This document shows positions 27,431-39,969 of a DNA stretch of 64,000 nucleotides, piece by piece (the stretch's first letter is position 1; each line of letters opens with the position of its first letter). Made by a program: the position numbers and the translations under genes. The stretch lies in the NCBI GenBank assembly GCA_021234535.1, contig CM037843.1, forward strand, positions 35,775,200-35,839,199, in the 5' to 3' direction. The DNA comes from Stichopus chloronotus (lineage: Eukaryota; Echinodermata; Holothuroidea; Aspidochirotida; Stichopodidae). The notes beneath the pieces were generated by a model, which saw nothing but the letters and a program-made list of their open reading frames with translations, was not told the origin of the DNA and did not search any database.

Positions 27431-27745
27431 CAATAGGTCGGGAACCGGACCGACCATGTCAGGACCCAGGCTTTGAAATTGCTACCCGGATTGCTGCCCG
27501 GATCCAAACTGTCACTTACATATATGTGTCACAAAATTCAGCATGTATGCCAAATTAAGAACACGTCATTGTCATACCCAGTGACACATGGTGTGTTAAA
27601 TTACACTGTATAAACAAGCACAGCAAAATGGATGCTTTGACTTCACAACAAATGCATAGGCTATCAAGTTATACAGTATTTTTGGGTACAGAGGTACCCA
27701 ACCGACTGTGGACTTTGGGTACCTGGGTCCAACTTTTGGACCCAT
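27431..27745 (+). repeat. Dispersed repeat J, copy 1
   Basis: Ordered matches to 41768-42045: the GTCAGGACCC-x-GGCTTTGAAATT region, CATTGTCATACCCA, TTGACTTCACAACA, and GGTACCC words at the far end. It contains GAGGTACCCAACCGAC and GGGTACCTGGG. Confidence 0.68.
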
Positions 27746-28939
27746 GCATGCAAAACACAGTATTGAGTGACAAGGTTTTCTGCATTAAACTCTGTTTTCA
27801 CTGCTACATGTGTAAAGTATTGTGTTTAGTCAATACACACCAACATCTAATCACAGGTCTGACTTTGATTTCTATCTGTTTGGAAGGTTCACTAAATTTA
27901 AACCGGATTCTTTTCCGTAAATAGCCTGAAGTGCTACAATTAGCCATTTGATGCGTGTCCCTGTCGGAAGGTCGACAACAGGCTCAGTCAGGGACCAAGA
28001 GACCAGTCGGTCAAGAGGTCCTTCAATGTCCATCTCGGGTGGTAATTTGTTGCTTCTGTATCTCAAGATGAGGTTCATTTGAATTCACTGTGTACATCTC
28101 AGTCGGATGGTGATAATGGAAAGAGATCATAGCTGACTCAAGAGGTGGGCAGTTGCATCTTGTCTCATTAATTGTACTGCCTGAAATTAACATCTACAAT
28201 GTAATGTGCCCCCTAATCCTAAGAGAAGGAATGGTTACTTTACATCCGCTGATGAATGTAAAGTAGGATAGATTTGAGCAAGCTTAGGATCACTCTAAGA
28301 CGATGGTTCTGGTCACATATGTAGAGCATGAATTAAAACAGTAAAGTACATGATAAGATATCATCAGATGAAATTGTTGTTATTGCTTTATTGCATTTCT
28401 TTAAGTTTTCTTTTCTTTTATGGTTTCTTTTTTTTGTCCCAAAGTTTGCACTTTCCTTTCATCTTGTTTTGTTGCCATAGTGGTGTTCAATTTGATGCCC
28501 TCAGTGCATGGCAATTCAATTAGTACAAAATCTGAAGGGATTATTCTTGTGTAAGATATTGTGTTGCTTCTTTTGTAGTATAAATATGTGCAGCAACAGT
28601 TTGTAATAAGTATATCAAGTATGTATAGAGAGGACACAGTAGTCAGCAATTTGTATACAGGCAGTGCTAATTCACAGGAAGTTAAAAAGTGGCATTTAAA
28701 GCATCATGGGTATTACAACTGCCCTGATTGTTGCTGATAATTGATATTGGTTAAAAATTATGAACTCTGCCTAGTTACATCACCTGCTTAATGTTGTCAT
28801 CAAGGATTTTCCTAAGCATTTTGTCTGTTATCTGCCGAACATAAAATACAGTATGTTCAAACGCTTCAGAGAACAGGATTGTGAAAGATGACAAGAATAT
28901 CATGGCTCACATTAGAAAAGTGAAGCTAAAAGTGCTTCA

Positions 28940-29078
28940 CAGCATAAGTAATATGTCCATTCCATGTTAATTTATTGTCAAAATCAATGCCTAAATACTT
29001 ATATTCGGTAACTCTTTCAACCACACCAATTATACCGAATTTGACTTGTTTCTCGAAATGGTCCACATGTTTTGAGAT
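28940..29078 (-). pseudogene. LINE reverse transcriptase fragment (thumb-side motif)
   Basis: On the minus strand one open stretch reads FGIIGVVERVTEYKYLGIDF followed by DNKLTWNGHI. The YKYLG-x-x-x-D-x-K-L-x-W-x-x-H signature is shared by many non-LTR retrotransposon polymerases. No catalytic box is visible on either side. Confidence 0.75.
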
Positions 29079-29860
29079 AATCTTGATCATATTTGTGAGT
29101 TATAAAGTCATTGTCAATTGTCAATTGAAGTGAAACAAATTGTGAAAATAAACCCTGATTTCCCCTTTCAGTAATGGGTGATCAGTAATTCCTTTGTACT
29201 GTAGCTAATAATAATTTGAACACTGCAGTAAATTAAAGCACTTAATGCATTTAACAACTTAAAAATACCAGTAACTTACAAATAATAAAAAAGACCAACA
29301 ACATGTTGTTACTACTAAAACCACAAACTTTAATTGCATGTAAAGGCAACTTAATGTAGTGAGTCTAGCACCAGCAAGTACCATTGTCTTGTTTCCAGTA
29401 TACCACTTACAGGTTTTAGTAGGTCATTTAGAAGTGCTCTTAACTTCTTACTAGTAATAATCTGCCATCAGCATTTAGTATAAATTATCAGATAGGCAAT
29501 TGTGAATTAACAAGACAGTACAGTATACCAGCACCCTTATGCATCTGCAGTGTGTTGCTTGAATGCACACGTGCCATAAGTACTTTTGCCCTGATTTAGT
29601 TTGATGCACAGTATTCATATTATAATTAACATATACTTACCCCTTGCTTTCACTAGTGAATTATTTAACATGGTGCAAAGCAGACTGTACCTGAATTAAA
29701 TTCTCACATTGCCCTCCCCCTCTCCTTTATGCCCTAGATGGACCTTGTTTAAGGTTCACTGCAGTTTACAACATAATCTCTTTTGGATCCTCAAATTTCA
29801 CTTGCAGAGTGAGAGAATAAATGGAAAATAAAACCTTGATTATTCTTTGGTTTGTCCTAT

Positions 29861-30002
29861 GAGGGTGGGCTAGGCCTTAGAGGGCACGGTGCTTGAATTA
29901 GTCATCGAGGACGATTTGAGCATAGGGTCAAATGATGCATTAGTGAGGCAAGGGGTAAGTATAGTCGCTCGTGGATACCCACACCAGGAAGTTGTGGGGA
30001 TC
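29861..30002 (+). repeat. Family B end, copy 3
   Basis: Contains GGGCTAGGCCTTAGAGGGCA, ATGCATTAGTGAGGCAAGG, GTCGCTCGTGGATACCCACA and GGAAGTTGTGGGGAT, all in the same order as the 43-kb copy. Confidence 0.78.
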
Positions 30003-30605
30003 TGTTTTTCTAGTAATAACGTATCATTCTCTTGTTATTATAACTCACTCCGAGAAATTTTGTGAAATTTTCTTGTTACGTAATCGTGTATCCCAATAGC
30101 GCCCGCAATGGACTTGTATTACTCATGCATCAGCTCTGACTGCATTCGTATTGAACATCTGAGAACTGTTGCTTAGATTCCAACTCAATCTGCAAACAGA
30201 TTGCATCCTTTTAAGATTCATGCCAACTTTAATCAATTACTTTCAGCAAAAGTCAATACTTCTTTTCCTTAAGATGTAAATATTCTTGCTTTTTTGTTGG
30301 GAGGTAAATAGTATTCCAGCCTTTCCTGCCTCAAGATGTAACAAACAATCCTTCAAATTGTGTGTGACTATTGGTGTTGTTCTGGACAATCAAAAAACGT
30401 CATGAATGCTAAGTCTCAGTTTATCTTCAACACTGTATTTACAGTAGTTTATCTGTGTAATCAACAGCTCACTCTACAGTGTATGTAACAGAACCATCCA
30501 TTTCATGACAGCTGTTTTACGCCATTTGTCATATTCTCTTCCTGTCTTCTGTTTCTTTTTACTTCTTCTTACTATATCTGTCATACATTAACACCCAGCT
30601 CATAA

Positions 30606-30663
30606 AATAATAGCACCTCCCATAATGTGGACATTATGGGAGGGAGGTGGAGGTGCTATTATT
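30606..30663. repeat. Foldback (long hairpin)
   Basis: The inner arms CCTCCCATAATGT (30616-30628) and ACATTATGGGAGG (30631-30643) pair around GG. The outer arms AATAATAGCACCT and AGGTGCTATTATT (30651-30663) pair perfectly. A 7-nt excess, GAGGTGG, sits on the right side. Confidence 0.85.
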
Positions 30664-31860
30664 CGTTGCTTAGTCTGACCAGTTGCAAAGATTGCACAAA
30701 TTAAAAAAACTCGTGCCGCAGGTTTAAAGATTAACAGTTGCCTACAACAGTATTTACATTAATGTTAGTGACATTAGAAAGATACACGATTTCTTGTAAG
30801 CATGCCTAGTGGATCTCCACTGTGGTACAGTATGTTGCATAAACCAGGTAGTGATCTTCATTCTTTTGGCATATCTTCCCTTTAAGTGTGCTTCTTAAAA
30901 TGACAGTCCTGGATGACTGTCACAGGAAGATTTCAAAATACATGTAAATACCTGTAACTTGCTTTTGATAAACTGCTATTTTCTGTAGCACGTCAGCTAT
31001 TGCTTGATATGCCGAGGTAGGCATTACCTAGAATAAGATCAAAATGAAGGAAAAGCATACAGTAATTGCAACATCTCTGTTTGTGTCATGTTGTTTCGCT
31101 ACTTGTAGTCATAATGATGCATTCAGTTACTCCTTCCTCTCCTTGTATACTATGAATGATAACTTGTTTCATTTTGCAATTGTCATGATGATTGATCAGC
31201 TTACCAGCTTTTTCTAGTATAGCCTGATTCTATTTATAATCTTTCTCGTTTTCTGTAGGCTGTTAATGAATTGTTTTGTTTATCAGTACTCCATGGAGCC
31301 AAATGACAGAATTTGAAGGTTTAGAATAGGTTAGCAACAGCTTGAAGAACAGATGGTGTAAACTGGAATGACAGCAAGGGAGCATATGAAGTAATTGTTT
31401 TTAAGATATCCATAGACGTGCCATGAAGAATGACGTCATGCAATGCTACAGTATACCGAAACCCTTAATTAAAGTTGCTGATGTAGTTACATTGTCAATA
31501 GTATAGTTTAGACATTCTTGAGAAAAATCCTCAACTCCTATTGGTCCATTTCAATCAGGTGACTGTATATTATCCTATGGATTAAACATGGTCATTTATG
31601 AGTAAAATCAACAGTGGATGAATATACTAAAAACATAGTTCGACAGTTTATTGCCGTCTGCTGCCGTTCACAAAACAGTGGTGCTACTTTGTTTATCGTG
31701 CACTAACATTCTTGTAACATTGTTGTGACATGTTGTAAATCTTGTTTACCTTTTCTCGGGATTTTTTTCAATAAAAATTCAGTTATGTACAAACCTAAAT
31801 AGTCTTTTGTTTTCATTTGTGAACAAGGTTTATCAAGTTAAGACCTTACTGCATTACAGT

Positions 31861-32954
31861 ATTCACAGCGCGTACTCCCTCACCTCACATAACCTATGCA
31901 TTTCCGTATTGACCATGGTCTAGCATCTGGCAATTTTGTGTGTGTGTGTGTGTGTGTATCTGGCCACCACCCTTCCCAGGCCAGCCTTTTGCTCTGACGG
32001 TGAAGTTTCCCACTGTGATTTGCATCTGTGCCTATCTACCCTTTTTCTGCCAGTCTTCAAGTTATCTGTCGATATCTTCGTGATCCTCATCCCTTGCAAC
32101 CTTCTGGCCTCATTTTGGATGAGTATCCTTTTTATTTTGTGTCTTTTTCATGTTGGGCACCAGCGCGGCACTGCGCCAATTGCTACGAGGAATATCTCAC
32201 CAGCGCCCCCCCTCGCGGCACCTAGCTCCTTCCTGGTCCATCAATGCGGTCCTCGATAAGCTCGCGAAGCCACCGTTCAAGCCGCTACATAAAGCTCTGC
32301 TGGACCTTCTCATGTATAAAGCGCTTTTCCTCGTGGCCTCAGCCCGGCACCGGTCGTCGCTCCACATGTTGACACTTGAAGCAGGTGTTCTACGCTGTGA
32401 TCCTTCAGGGGTGTGCCTCCGTTTCTTGGCCAAAAACCAGTCATTGTCGTTCACCTAGGGGGGAAATCAAACTGCGGAAGCTGAGCGGTGCCTCTTTGGT
32501 ATCGGAGGACAGGCTGCGCTGCCCGGTACGCGCCCTTAAGTGGTACATAGAGTGCACGAAGAACGTCCGCACCTCTGACCGGCTTTTCATCCTACCGAGG
32601 CGACTGTTCACGCCAGCTTCCAAAGAAACGTTATCGCGCTTGATAGTTTCACTCATTCAGCCACACGTCAGCTCGACCAAACGCGCACAGGCCCACAACG
32701 TCCGCGGGCACGCCGCATCCTCGGCCTGGTTTTGGATCGTGCCCTTGGAGGACATTCTAGCCGTGGCGGCATGGAAAACACCATCCTCCTTCATCTCATG
32801 TTATTTAACAAATACACCAACGGCTGACGAGGCCTTCACCAGGGCTGTCCTACAGCATCCGTCAGCATAACAACCGCGAAACCTGACCCGCCTCCGTAGG
32901 CATAGGTTATAGAGGTGAGTATGTCACTAGCGAATTCCCAAACCAGTAAGTTTT
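31861..32954 (+). mobile_element. Internally deleted DIRS-like retroelement (family A, copy 2)
   Basis: The left end (CACAGCGCGTACTCCCTCAC, then a 65-bp arm, a TG run and ATCTGGCCACC) is shared with the copies at 21227, 38757, 39248 and 39970. The right end (GGTTATAGAGGTGAG, then CCAAACCAGTAAGTT) is shared with the copies at 21.4, 39.0 and 39.4 kb. Between them is the C-terminal part of a DIRS-type tyrosine recombinase. Capsid, reverse transcriptase, RNase H and methyltransferase regions are absent. The right arm is shorter than in the small copies. The interior is visibly richer in G and C than its surroundings. Confidence 0.8.
32150..32870 (+). pseudogene. DIRS-type tyrosine recombinase, C-terminal domain, frameshifted
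   Basis: Recombinases of this family replace the DDE integrase in DIRS retroelements and join circular DNA into the genome. Two overlapping frames make up one domain. The first (32150-32458) has the family pattern L-x-K-L-x-x-x-P-F-x-P-L, then SARHRSSLHML with the first catalytic Arg, and ends near FLAKN. The second (usable from about 32455 to the stop at 32870) has CPVRALKWYI, HNVRGHAASS with the catalytic His-x-x-Arg, PLEDILAVAAW and SFISCYL with the Tyr nucleophile (codon 32802-32804). The shift falls near the G run at about 32458-32463. The N-terminal part is missing, so the copy is dead. The catalytic set R, H-x-x-R, Y makes the family call firm. Confidence 0.85.
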
Positions 32955-35900
32955 GGGGAAACTGTAGATAATTACTGTTCAGTGTGTTGATTAACCTGTT
33001 ATTTGCAAGCCAAAATATAGATGTGTGGTCTAAATTGTCAAAAATGTAGCAAGAAATCCAAACCATGATTTTGAGAACTGATACCAAAGCAAATTTTTAC
33101 ATGGCAAGGTAAATGCAGTCTCAAAGGTTAACGTACTGTACAACTTTGCGAGTATGAAGACACACATGCTGTATTGTCCAGCTTCTTGGTGTACATCAGA
33201 AGCAGCCTCACAATTTCCTTGGTTTTAGAGCAATATGTACACTAAGTCAGTGTTATGTTTCCCTATCATTTCTATGGAATATCACCCCAGAAAGTTCAAT
33301 TTTATAGCTGGTTTTTATCGTGTCTGAGGCTCATCAAGTTGCTGCAAGAAATTGTCTTATCCAGAGCGTATATGGGGAATGGGGAATTCCCATTTGTATC
33401 ACTTTGCCATAAAGTCTCTTAGTTTTCTGGTGTCAGGTGAATTTAAAAGCCAGCTAATACAGGTTAGTTGTAAGAGTGTGCCATTACAAGCATCCTGGTG
33501 TAAAACTGGTCATAAGTAAATGCTAAATATAATAGCAGTGGAAACTGAGCAAGTCGTTTGTCTCAGTTGACAGAAAACAGATTTACAATTTGGATATTCT
33601 GTCTCTCCCAGTTTTGTAATCTTGAAGACTTCATACATAATTTGTGTTGTCTGAAAGTAATGGAACCTCTCAGTGAAATTTTCTGTTGCCAAGCCAGTTT
33701 TAACTCGTCCATATGCTGTATATACCCTCGCTAACATTTATGCATTGCTCACCTTACCTTTTGAGTACCCAAATAAAAGTACTCTCACCACATCCTCTAT
33801 GTCCAGGATCAGCCTTGTTTAGCCTTTTCTTTGAGACTTCTGGAATGTGTACCTTTTGTGTCCCGGATTTTCGTTCTCATGATGGGAATCAGATTGTTAA
33901 ACCTTGAATGTCATATCCAAAATCTGCCTCGCTCCTTGGAGTAATGTATGCTAGATTTTTACGTAGCCTGACAGGCTACGTCTCTGGAATCGTCCTTCGG
34001 GTTTTCCGCGCTGATTGACACAAGATTCGTACCCTTGCAGAAAAAATAATTCCGTTAACCACACAGTCGGTGGACATGCAGATTAGTACACAATTTCAAG
34101 TACAGTTCCGGTCGCCCCGCCACCACGATTCATGATAATAACCGTAAATGTTCGTGAGCGAAGGGAATAAAGCACCAATACAAGTATTATGTTTTAGCAA
34201 TCAAGTCATAAATCAAGATTCTGGCTTTATGAAACTTCTCGAAATTTCACACAGGGGAAGATTGTTTATGAATTTCAAACAAAGATTACAAATAAATTAC
34301 ATTCGCAGTCTAGGTTTGGTAGCTTCCTGAAAAGGATTCATGCGTGGAGTGATAGAGCACAAATGAACTCGTATATAGATAAGACATGACTGTAGAACAA
34401 CGCCACTTTCACTATATTGATCATGTGGGCACACATTACGTCCTATTGACCAGAGTCATTTGTAACCATGTCTAGTCCGCATTATATATCAAAGATTTTT
34501 ATATGGTATCGTCCCGAAGAAGGTACATTATTTACTATTTTTATTATTTTTGTGTTAAATATAGGTGTATGTTTATGGCGGCATTGAGATATAAAATTAA
34601 AAGCCGAATATAATGTCTAATCGATACATTTTATTCCAAAAGTTTAAAAACATGTTTCTTTATTTTCAATCAGTCAAGGCGTTGTACCCTTGTTTTCGTA
34701 GTAAAAAATCCAATTTGGAGCACTAAGCCCCACCCCAATCCAGTTATAGCAGATTTGCCACAGCTTGTTCGATTCATAGGCCTAATTCGTAAGCGAGGTA
34801 GATCCTACGCATCCTGCTAGTTCTAGACGTTATAGCTGAGTTTGTCTTTGAATAGCCTACTGAACATCAACCAGAAAGTGAGAGAAGAATTAAAAAAAAA
34901 TACCTCATTTTCTATTTCTCCCTAAACCTGTACATGTGTGCTGGTATATCTGCTGTATCTATTATATGCTACTTCATTCTTGCAAAAGTAATGCATGAGT
35001 AGGCGGCCTATGCAAAGTAGGCTTAGGCTAACTTTCAAAGAAAATAACACAAGACAACTTCACTAGCTCTACAAGGGAAATTGAAATCTGTGCTAGAGCA
35101 GTAAGACATTTAAAGGCTGTATTGCATCACCCTAAGCTATATTTTTACCTCCCTGAAAGGAAAATTCTCAACTGGTTCTAAGTTACAGCACTCTTAGATT
35201 GACAGCAAATTCGAAAGATGCAGAGCAGCTCGTATTACACAGCGTACACAGGGATCCATTGTTTTGATTACACATGTGGAGGAATGTAAGACAGGGTGAG
35301 GGAGGGACTAGAGGTAGGTGGTTGGGAGAACTGAAACTGTCTGGGGTGATGCATTACAGCCTTTAAGCACAGATTAGGGCCAAAAAAGAGACAAAATTAC
35401 ACATAACAAGAAAAGTGAAAGTATAATTTGACGAACCATCAACAGCAAAAATCAAAGCAAGTTCAAACGTAAAATATAAAAGTAAAGTACCCAATCATCT
35501 TAAAGAAAGGGACTTGTGAAATGGTTCTGCCCATGAAAGAGTAAGGCACCGAAGCGATTAGTATAGCTAAGTACCGTCAGTAGGCTCACAATTTTTCGCT
35601 CTGACATTTTCATGAATTTTCAATCGTCATTCAAACTGGGAAAATAAAAAAAGTTTCATATACCATATATATGTAAGTGCAGAATGAGATCATGTCTGCG
35701 TATGGTTAGGGAGAAGGAGGTCCACCATGCGGCCACCACTTCCCTTTTCAGACTTTTTCTGTGAAACGCCTAAACATACAGCGACCTTGAAAATCATATG
35801 ACAAGAATGATGTTACCTGGTCAACTGCTATGCCTAACCTAGTACACGAAAAAATTCTAGGGCCCAAGTCAGTAGACAAAAGTGGGGTATGTCATAAAGT

Positions 35901-36660
35901 TTTATTGCACTCTTGCCTGTCTTGCTGGAATGGACCATTTTTTCCCCTTACGCTTACATACCGGTAGTGTGCTTGAAAAAGTTATGTAAGAATAGTTTCT
36001 GTTACCCACAGACGCTAGTTAAAAAACTCAATTTTGGTTATAAAGGTCTAAATTTATATGAGAATCACTTAGTAATAACATTTTTATGCACGTTATCTTG
36101 TTTTTTGTCAATTAGAGGCTTCGTCTTGAACATCTGATGGTAAAGTTTGACTGTTCATGTGACTTTTAATTTGATTGGTTTGCGGTTATAATCATGGCGA
36201 AAGGTCATTAATAGTCATAAGTAGGTCAAGTGCTTATTGATACCGCACAAACAAACTTGACCTTAAGTCATATAACAGTCATAACAATGAAGCATATGGC
36301 AATATCCTGAGAGGTTTAGGACTTTCAAAATCATCACAAAATCATAACCGGGCAATTTTTTTTTCTCATAAAACATTGGACGTGGGGTAACAAAAATTAT
36401 TTCGTTCACATAATTTATCACTTGAATGCTTTTGGAAGTTATCAATGTCCTCTACGATGTTTGACATCTCTACCTGAAGTGGATAGGCTGATTATAGCTG
36501 GTTCCTGGGCTATACTAAGAATTATCGGCAAGTATCATTACAGCGATTTACCCAACTTCAGTTTTTATTTCAAGCCTGTCTCTGGCCGATCGTGGCTACG
36601 TCGAATTTGCCATGCAAATTCAAATTTCTAGTTTCACTTTTGCATGTGTGTGGCAATTAA
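32955..36660. other. No recognisable gene
   Basis: Contains the 21-bp inverted repeat at 33961. From about 34100 to 36600 the TACTGTA-type words become noticeably rare compared with neighbouring kilobases. No gene seen. Confidence 0.4.
33961..33981. repeat. Perfect 10-bp inverted repeat
   Basis: ACGTAGCCTG and CAGGCTACGT flank a single A. No partner end of a mobile element was found. Confidence 0.8.
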
Positions 36661-36729
36661 GCCAAGGCCAGGTAGCCTAGTGTAGTCACTCGTGAATACT
36701 GTACCCACACCAATGAGTTGTGGGGAATA
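36661..36729 (+). repeat. Family B end, copy 4 (terminal part only)
   Basis: Only the last ~70 bp are present: GTAGTCACTCGTGAATACTG, then TACCCACACCAATGAGTTGT and GGGGAAT. Confidence 0.72.
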
Positions 36730-37332
36730 CTGTGTAATCCTTACATGTACATGATTTATCTTGAAGGAGAGTGCTGTACACATAACAGTATGTTTAGTTC
36801 TTCTCAAACTAAATTACATACCTAACCTTCTTGAAACTGAAAGTGACCATTTTCTATAGACATATTTGTAGAGACTGTTGCTTATGTCCTTTTGTACTTT
36901 TTTCAAACGTTCAATGTTGGTGCTGCTACTTCTTTTTGATGATTTGTCAGTCCACATTGCCAACTTGTTTGAAGTAAAGGGTTGAAGGATAGGAGTACAT
37001 TTGTCTTTCCAAAGTTTGATAAACATGTGGAAGCATGTCTGAGATCAGTTTCGGAGTAACTCAGGTGAGATGTGGGCAACTGTATCATTGTATTGTGTTG
37101 TTTAATGGAACAATTTTCTTAATTTTCTCATTCAGTTTTGTAGGTATTTTGAATTCCTCTGACATGTGTACAATCTTAAAAGGTATAGAACTATCTGTTT
37201 GTGTCTTAAATATTTTAATCTGTCAGCCAACTCAAACAGTCCAACTTTTCATTCTTTGGAAAGATTTAAGTTTGACTGTCAATGTGGGAAACTTGTGTTA
37301 CACAAAGTATTTGTATTAAATGGTTGCACTGC

Positions 37333-37443
37333 GATGATGATGATGATGATGATGGTGATGGTGATGATGATGATGATGGTGATGGTGATGATGATGATGG
37401 TGATGGTGATGATGATGATGGTGATGGTGATGATGATGATGAT
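37333..37443 (+). repeat. GATGGT/GATGAT microsatellite
   Basis: About 110 bp of trinucleotide repeat in which GATGGTGATGGT blocks alternate with GATGAT runs at a higher-order spacing of about 30 bp. The methionine/valine- and serine/proline-rich frames across it are artefacts of the repeat. Confidence 0.93.
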
Positions 37444-38756
37444 GTTGTTAAATGATCTTTCCATTTAAGTAAGTTAAAGGCAATAAACTCAACTGTTGTG
37501 CTCTCTTTGTATCCCATGGTACATTGTTTGAAAATCGTCTTGAGTTCAATTTCTCCTCAGAAAATCTTGATCTTGTTTGATATTACCGTTTTATATCATG
37601 TTGATATTGGATGCTCTGGTCACTCATTTCCATGGCCTTCCACGAATCACTTCAGATGGAAAAGCAGATAAAAAGTGCATGAAAAGGGGGAAAAGTACTA
37701 TCTAATATCTCTAAAATCAGAGTAGTGTCACTTTCATCTGGGAACCTTACAAGCTGAATTTGTCACCATTGTAAGCCTTGAGATGTCATCAACAGGCCAC
37801 TTTGCTTTTGAGCATTTGGACTCATTTTTATTTGCGTGGAAATGCAAGAAGAAAAAAAAACAAAGCAGTTATAAATATCATATGGCAGAGTTTGGTGATA
37901 TATACAGTACACATGATTGGTGAATACACCCCTTGTTTGTAAAGGATATTTAAGCTCCTTTGGCAGGCCATATTTAGGTGCTGTTATCAAATCGACAAGA
38001 CATTTACAAACTTATTTACAAACTTGTTTGCAAGCCCATGTCCTGTCAGCTCGATAAGAGGCCTGCCTGCCTGCCATTAGCAGCGCGGATGGAAATCACC
38101 CCGGCAAGGCATGAACCACCAGACATCTGAACCTAAGATATATACAGTAAGTCTCAGAGAGAACCGTTGGAAGCAAAAAAAAAACTTCTATATTTGTATT
38201 CATTTTATCTTTGGTGGGATGGTTATGATCTGTTAATACCGGACAGTGTAATAGGTTTGGGTTCTCCACTTGAAGAGCAAGTATCCATGAGTTGGGGAGA
38301 TAGATTCATTAATGTCATCATTTGTAAATAATTACTGAAATACAGGCTGGAATGTGTGTAATACATTAGGATTTTCTTGAATGTGGTGGGCTCCTTAAAG
38401 ATCAATCCCCCACACTTCAAACATTACTCCACGCTCCCAGTGCAACATACTTAGTCACATATTTACACTTTCTTTGCTTCAATGTCAGCATGCACAGTAT
38501 CATACTGAATCTAGAAAAGTATGTACAGTACTGCACTATGCTTGCACAGTTAGTGGACAAAACACACCTTGGTTACTGATAGTTTTAGCAGAGACAGTTT
38601 ATATGGTCATTAAAAGGTTGTGTGACATGCATCTAGAAAAGAGCAGGCCTCATGCAGAAGTTGCAAAATAAAACGCTGAGTGAAAATCAGTCGCATTTTG
38701 TTTATTTCTATTACTGTTTTTGAGATCTGACTTTTCAAGGTTTGATGAAAATGCAA

Positions 38757-38994
38757 ATTCATAGCGCGTACTCCCTCACCTCATATAACCTATGCATTTC
38801 CATATTGACCATGGTCTAGCAAATAGCAGCACAAAACTTCGCTGGCAGACCAAAAGGCTGGCAATTACGGAAGGGCGGTGGCCAGATACACACACACACA
38901 CAAAATTGCCAGATGCTAGACCATAGTCAATACGGAAATGCATAGGTTATATGAGGTGAGTACGTCGCCAGCAAATTCCCAAACCAGTAAGTTT
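38757..38994 (+). mobile_element. Short palindromic DIRS-like derivative (family A, copy 3)
   Basis: Same structure as the 21.2-kb copy. The left end is ATAGCGCGTACTCCCTCACC, the centre has CTGGCAGACCAAAAGGCTGG and a CA run, and the right arm plus tail ends CCAGTAAGTT. Its left arm is truncated after GGTCTAGCA. Confidence 0.85.
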
Positions 38995-39145
38995 TCGTGA
39001 AACAGATGACGTGGAGTGTTGCACAGCTGTGAGGTAGAGACTAATTTGCATGTAAAATTGTCGATCTTTGTGGATTTTGATGGAATGTGTGGCTATTTTT
39101 AACATTTTCAATGCATAATGCACCCAGTACTCCAAAATTTCATTT

Positions 39146-39177
39146 TCGTGTCACACAACTTTCGTGTCACACAACTT
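39146..39177 (+). repeat. Short tandem duplication
   Basis: TTTCGTGTCACACAAC is duplicated head to tail. Confidence 0.9.
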
Positions 39178-39247
39178 TGAAAAACTGATCACTGTAAATG
39201 ACAGACAGCATACTACAGTACAATATCATATTTGTATGTAACAGAAA

Positions 39248-39434
39248 ATTCACAGCACTACTCCCTCACCCCATATGACCTATGCATTACCAAAAGGCTG
39301 GTAATTATGGAAGGGTGGTGGCCAGATACACACATACACACACAATTGCCAGATGCTAGACCATGGTCAATATGGTAATGCATAGGTGATATGAGGTGAG
39401 TACGTCACTAGCGAATTCCCAACCCAGGAAGTTT
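39248..39434 (+). mobile_element. Short palindromic DIRS-like derivative (family A, copy 4)
   Basis: About 187 bp. The left arm is cut short after CCTATGCATTACC and runs directly into AAAAGGCTGGTAATTATGG. The right arm and tail (GAATTCCCAACCCAGGAAG) are complete. Confidence 0.83.
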
Positions 39435-39969
39435 TCTGGAGTTTGATGGATATGAAGTTGTGTCTTTTCTAGTCTTTCTTTATCTCTTGTAACTGATCAT
39501 GCACCATCTGCATCTGCCATAGTGTCTTCATTCATCACTTTACCCTAGCTGTCTCAACTCAGCAAATGCAATGCCATCTGCTATGCTAAGGACTGGTAGC
39601 ATTTAACACAGCCTGATTTGGCACCATGTGGTCTAATATCATACTAGTGTTCCCTTCCCATTGTGCCATGTCAATGTGCTGCTAAGGTTGTGGAGGTTCA
39701 GGAAATGTACCCCGGATTGTTAGTTGTTTTTTTTTTTCCTCCATCTGGTGTACCTTGCCTTGCAGATCCCTTTCGGATGGTATTTTCAAAAAGCTTAATT
39801 TGACTGAAAAAGATGAAAACGTGGAAAGAAGATTTGGTTTTGTAAACAACCACATATTTGTTGAGTCCGAAAACCTGAGAAAAGTTAAACATTCTTAATG
39901 ACATGCCAACCCCGTTTGTGTGTGATTAACAAAGTACCATCGTTGTTTTGTGTAAATTAGAAATGGCAA

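Noticed and set aside
27872..28078. 68-codon minus-strand frame with a protein-like look
   Set aside because: No family recognised, no neighbouring exon or splice sites chosen; it could be a transposon scrap, but I cannot support it.
22085..30002. Helitron 3' ends for family B because of the terminal hairpin-like CCCACA/TGTGGGG
   Set aside because: The bases after the stem differ among copies and do not give a consistent CTRR terminus.
36814..37026. 70-codon Lys/Ser-rich minus-strand frame
   Set aside because: No domain recognised and no continuation across plausible splice sites.
37166..37517. Met/Val-rich and Ser/Pro-rich frames
   Set aside because: Pure translation of the GATGGT/GATGAT microsatellite.
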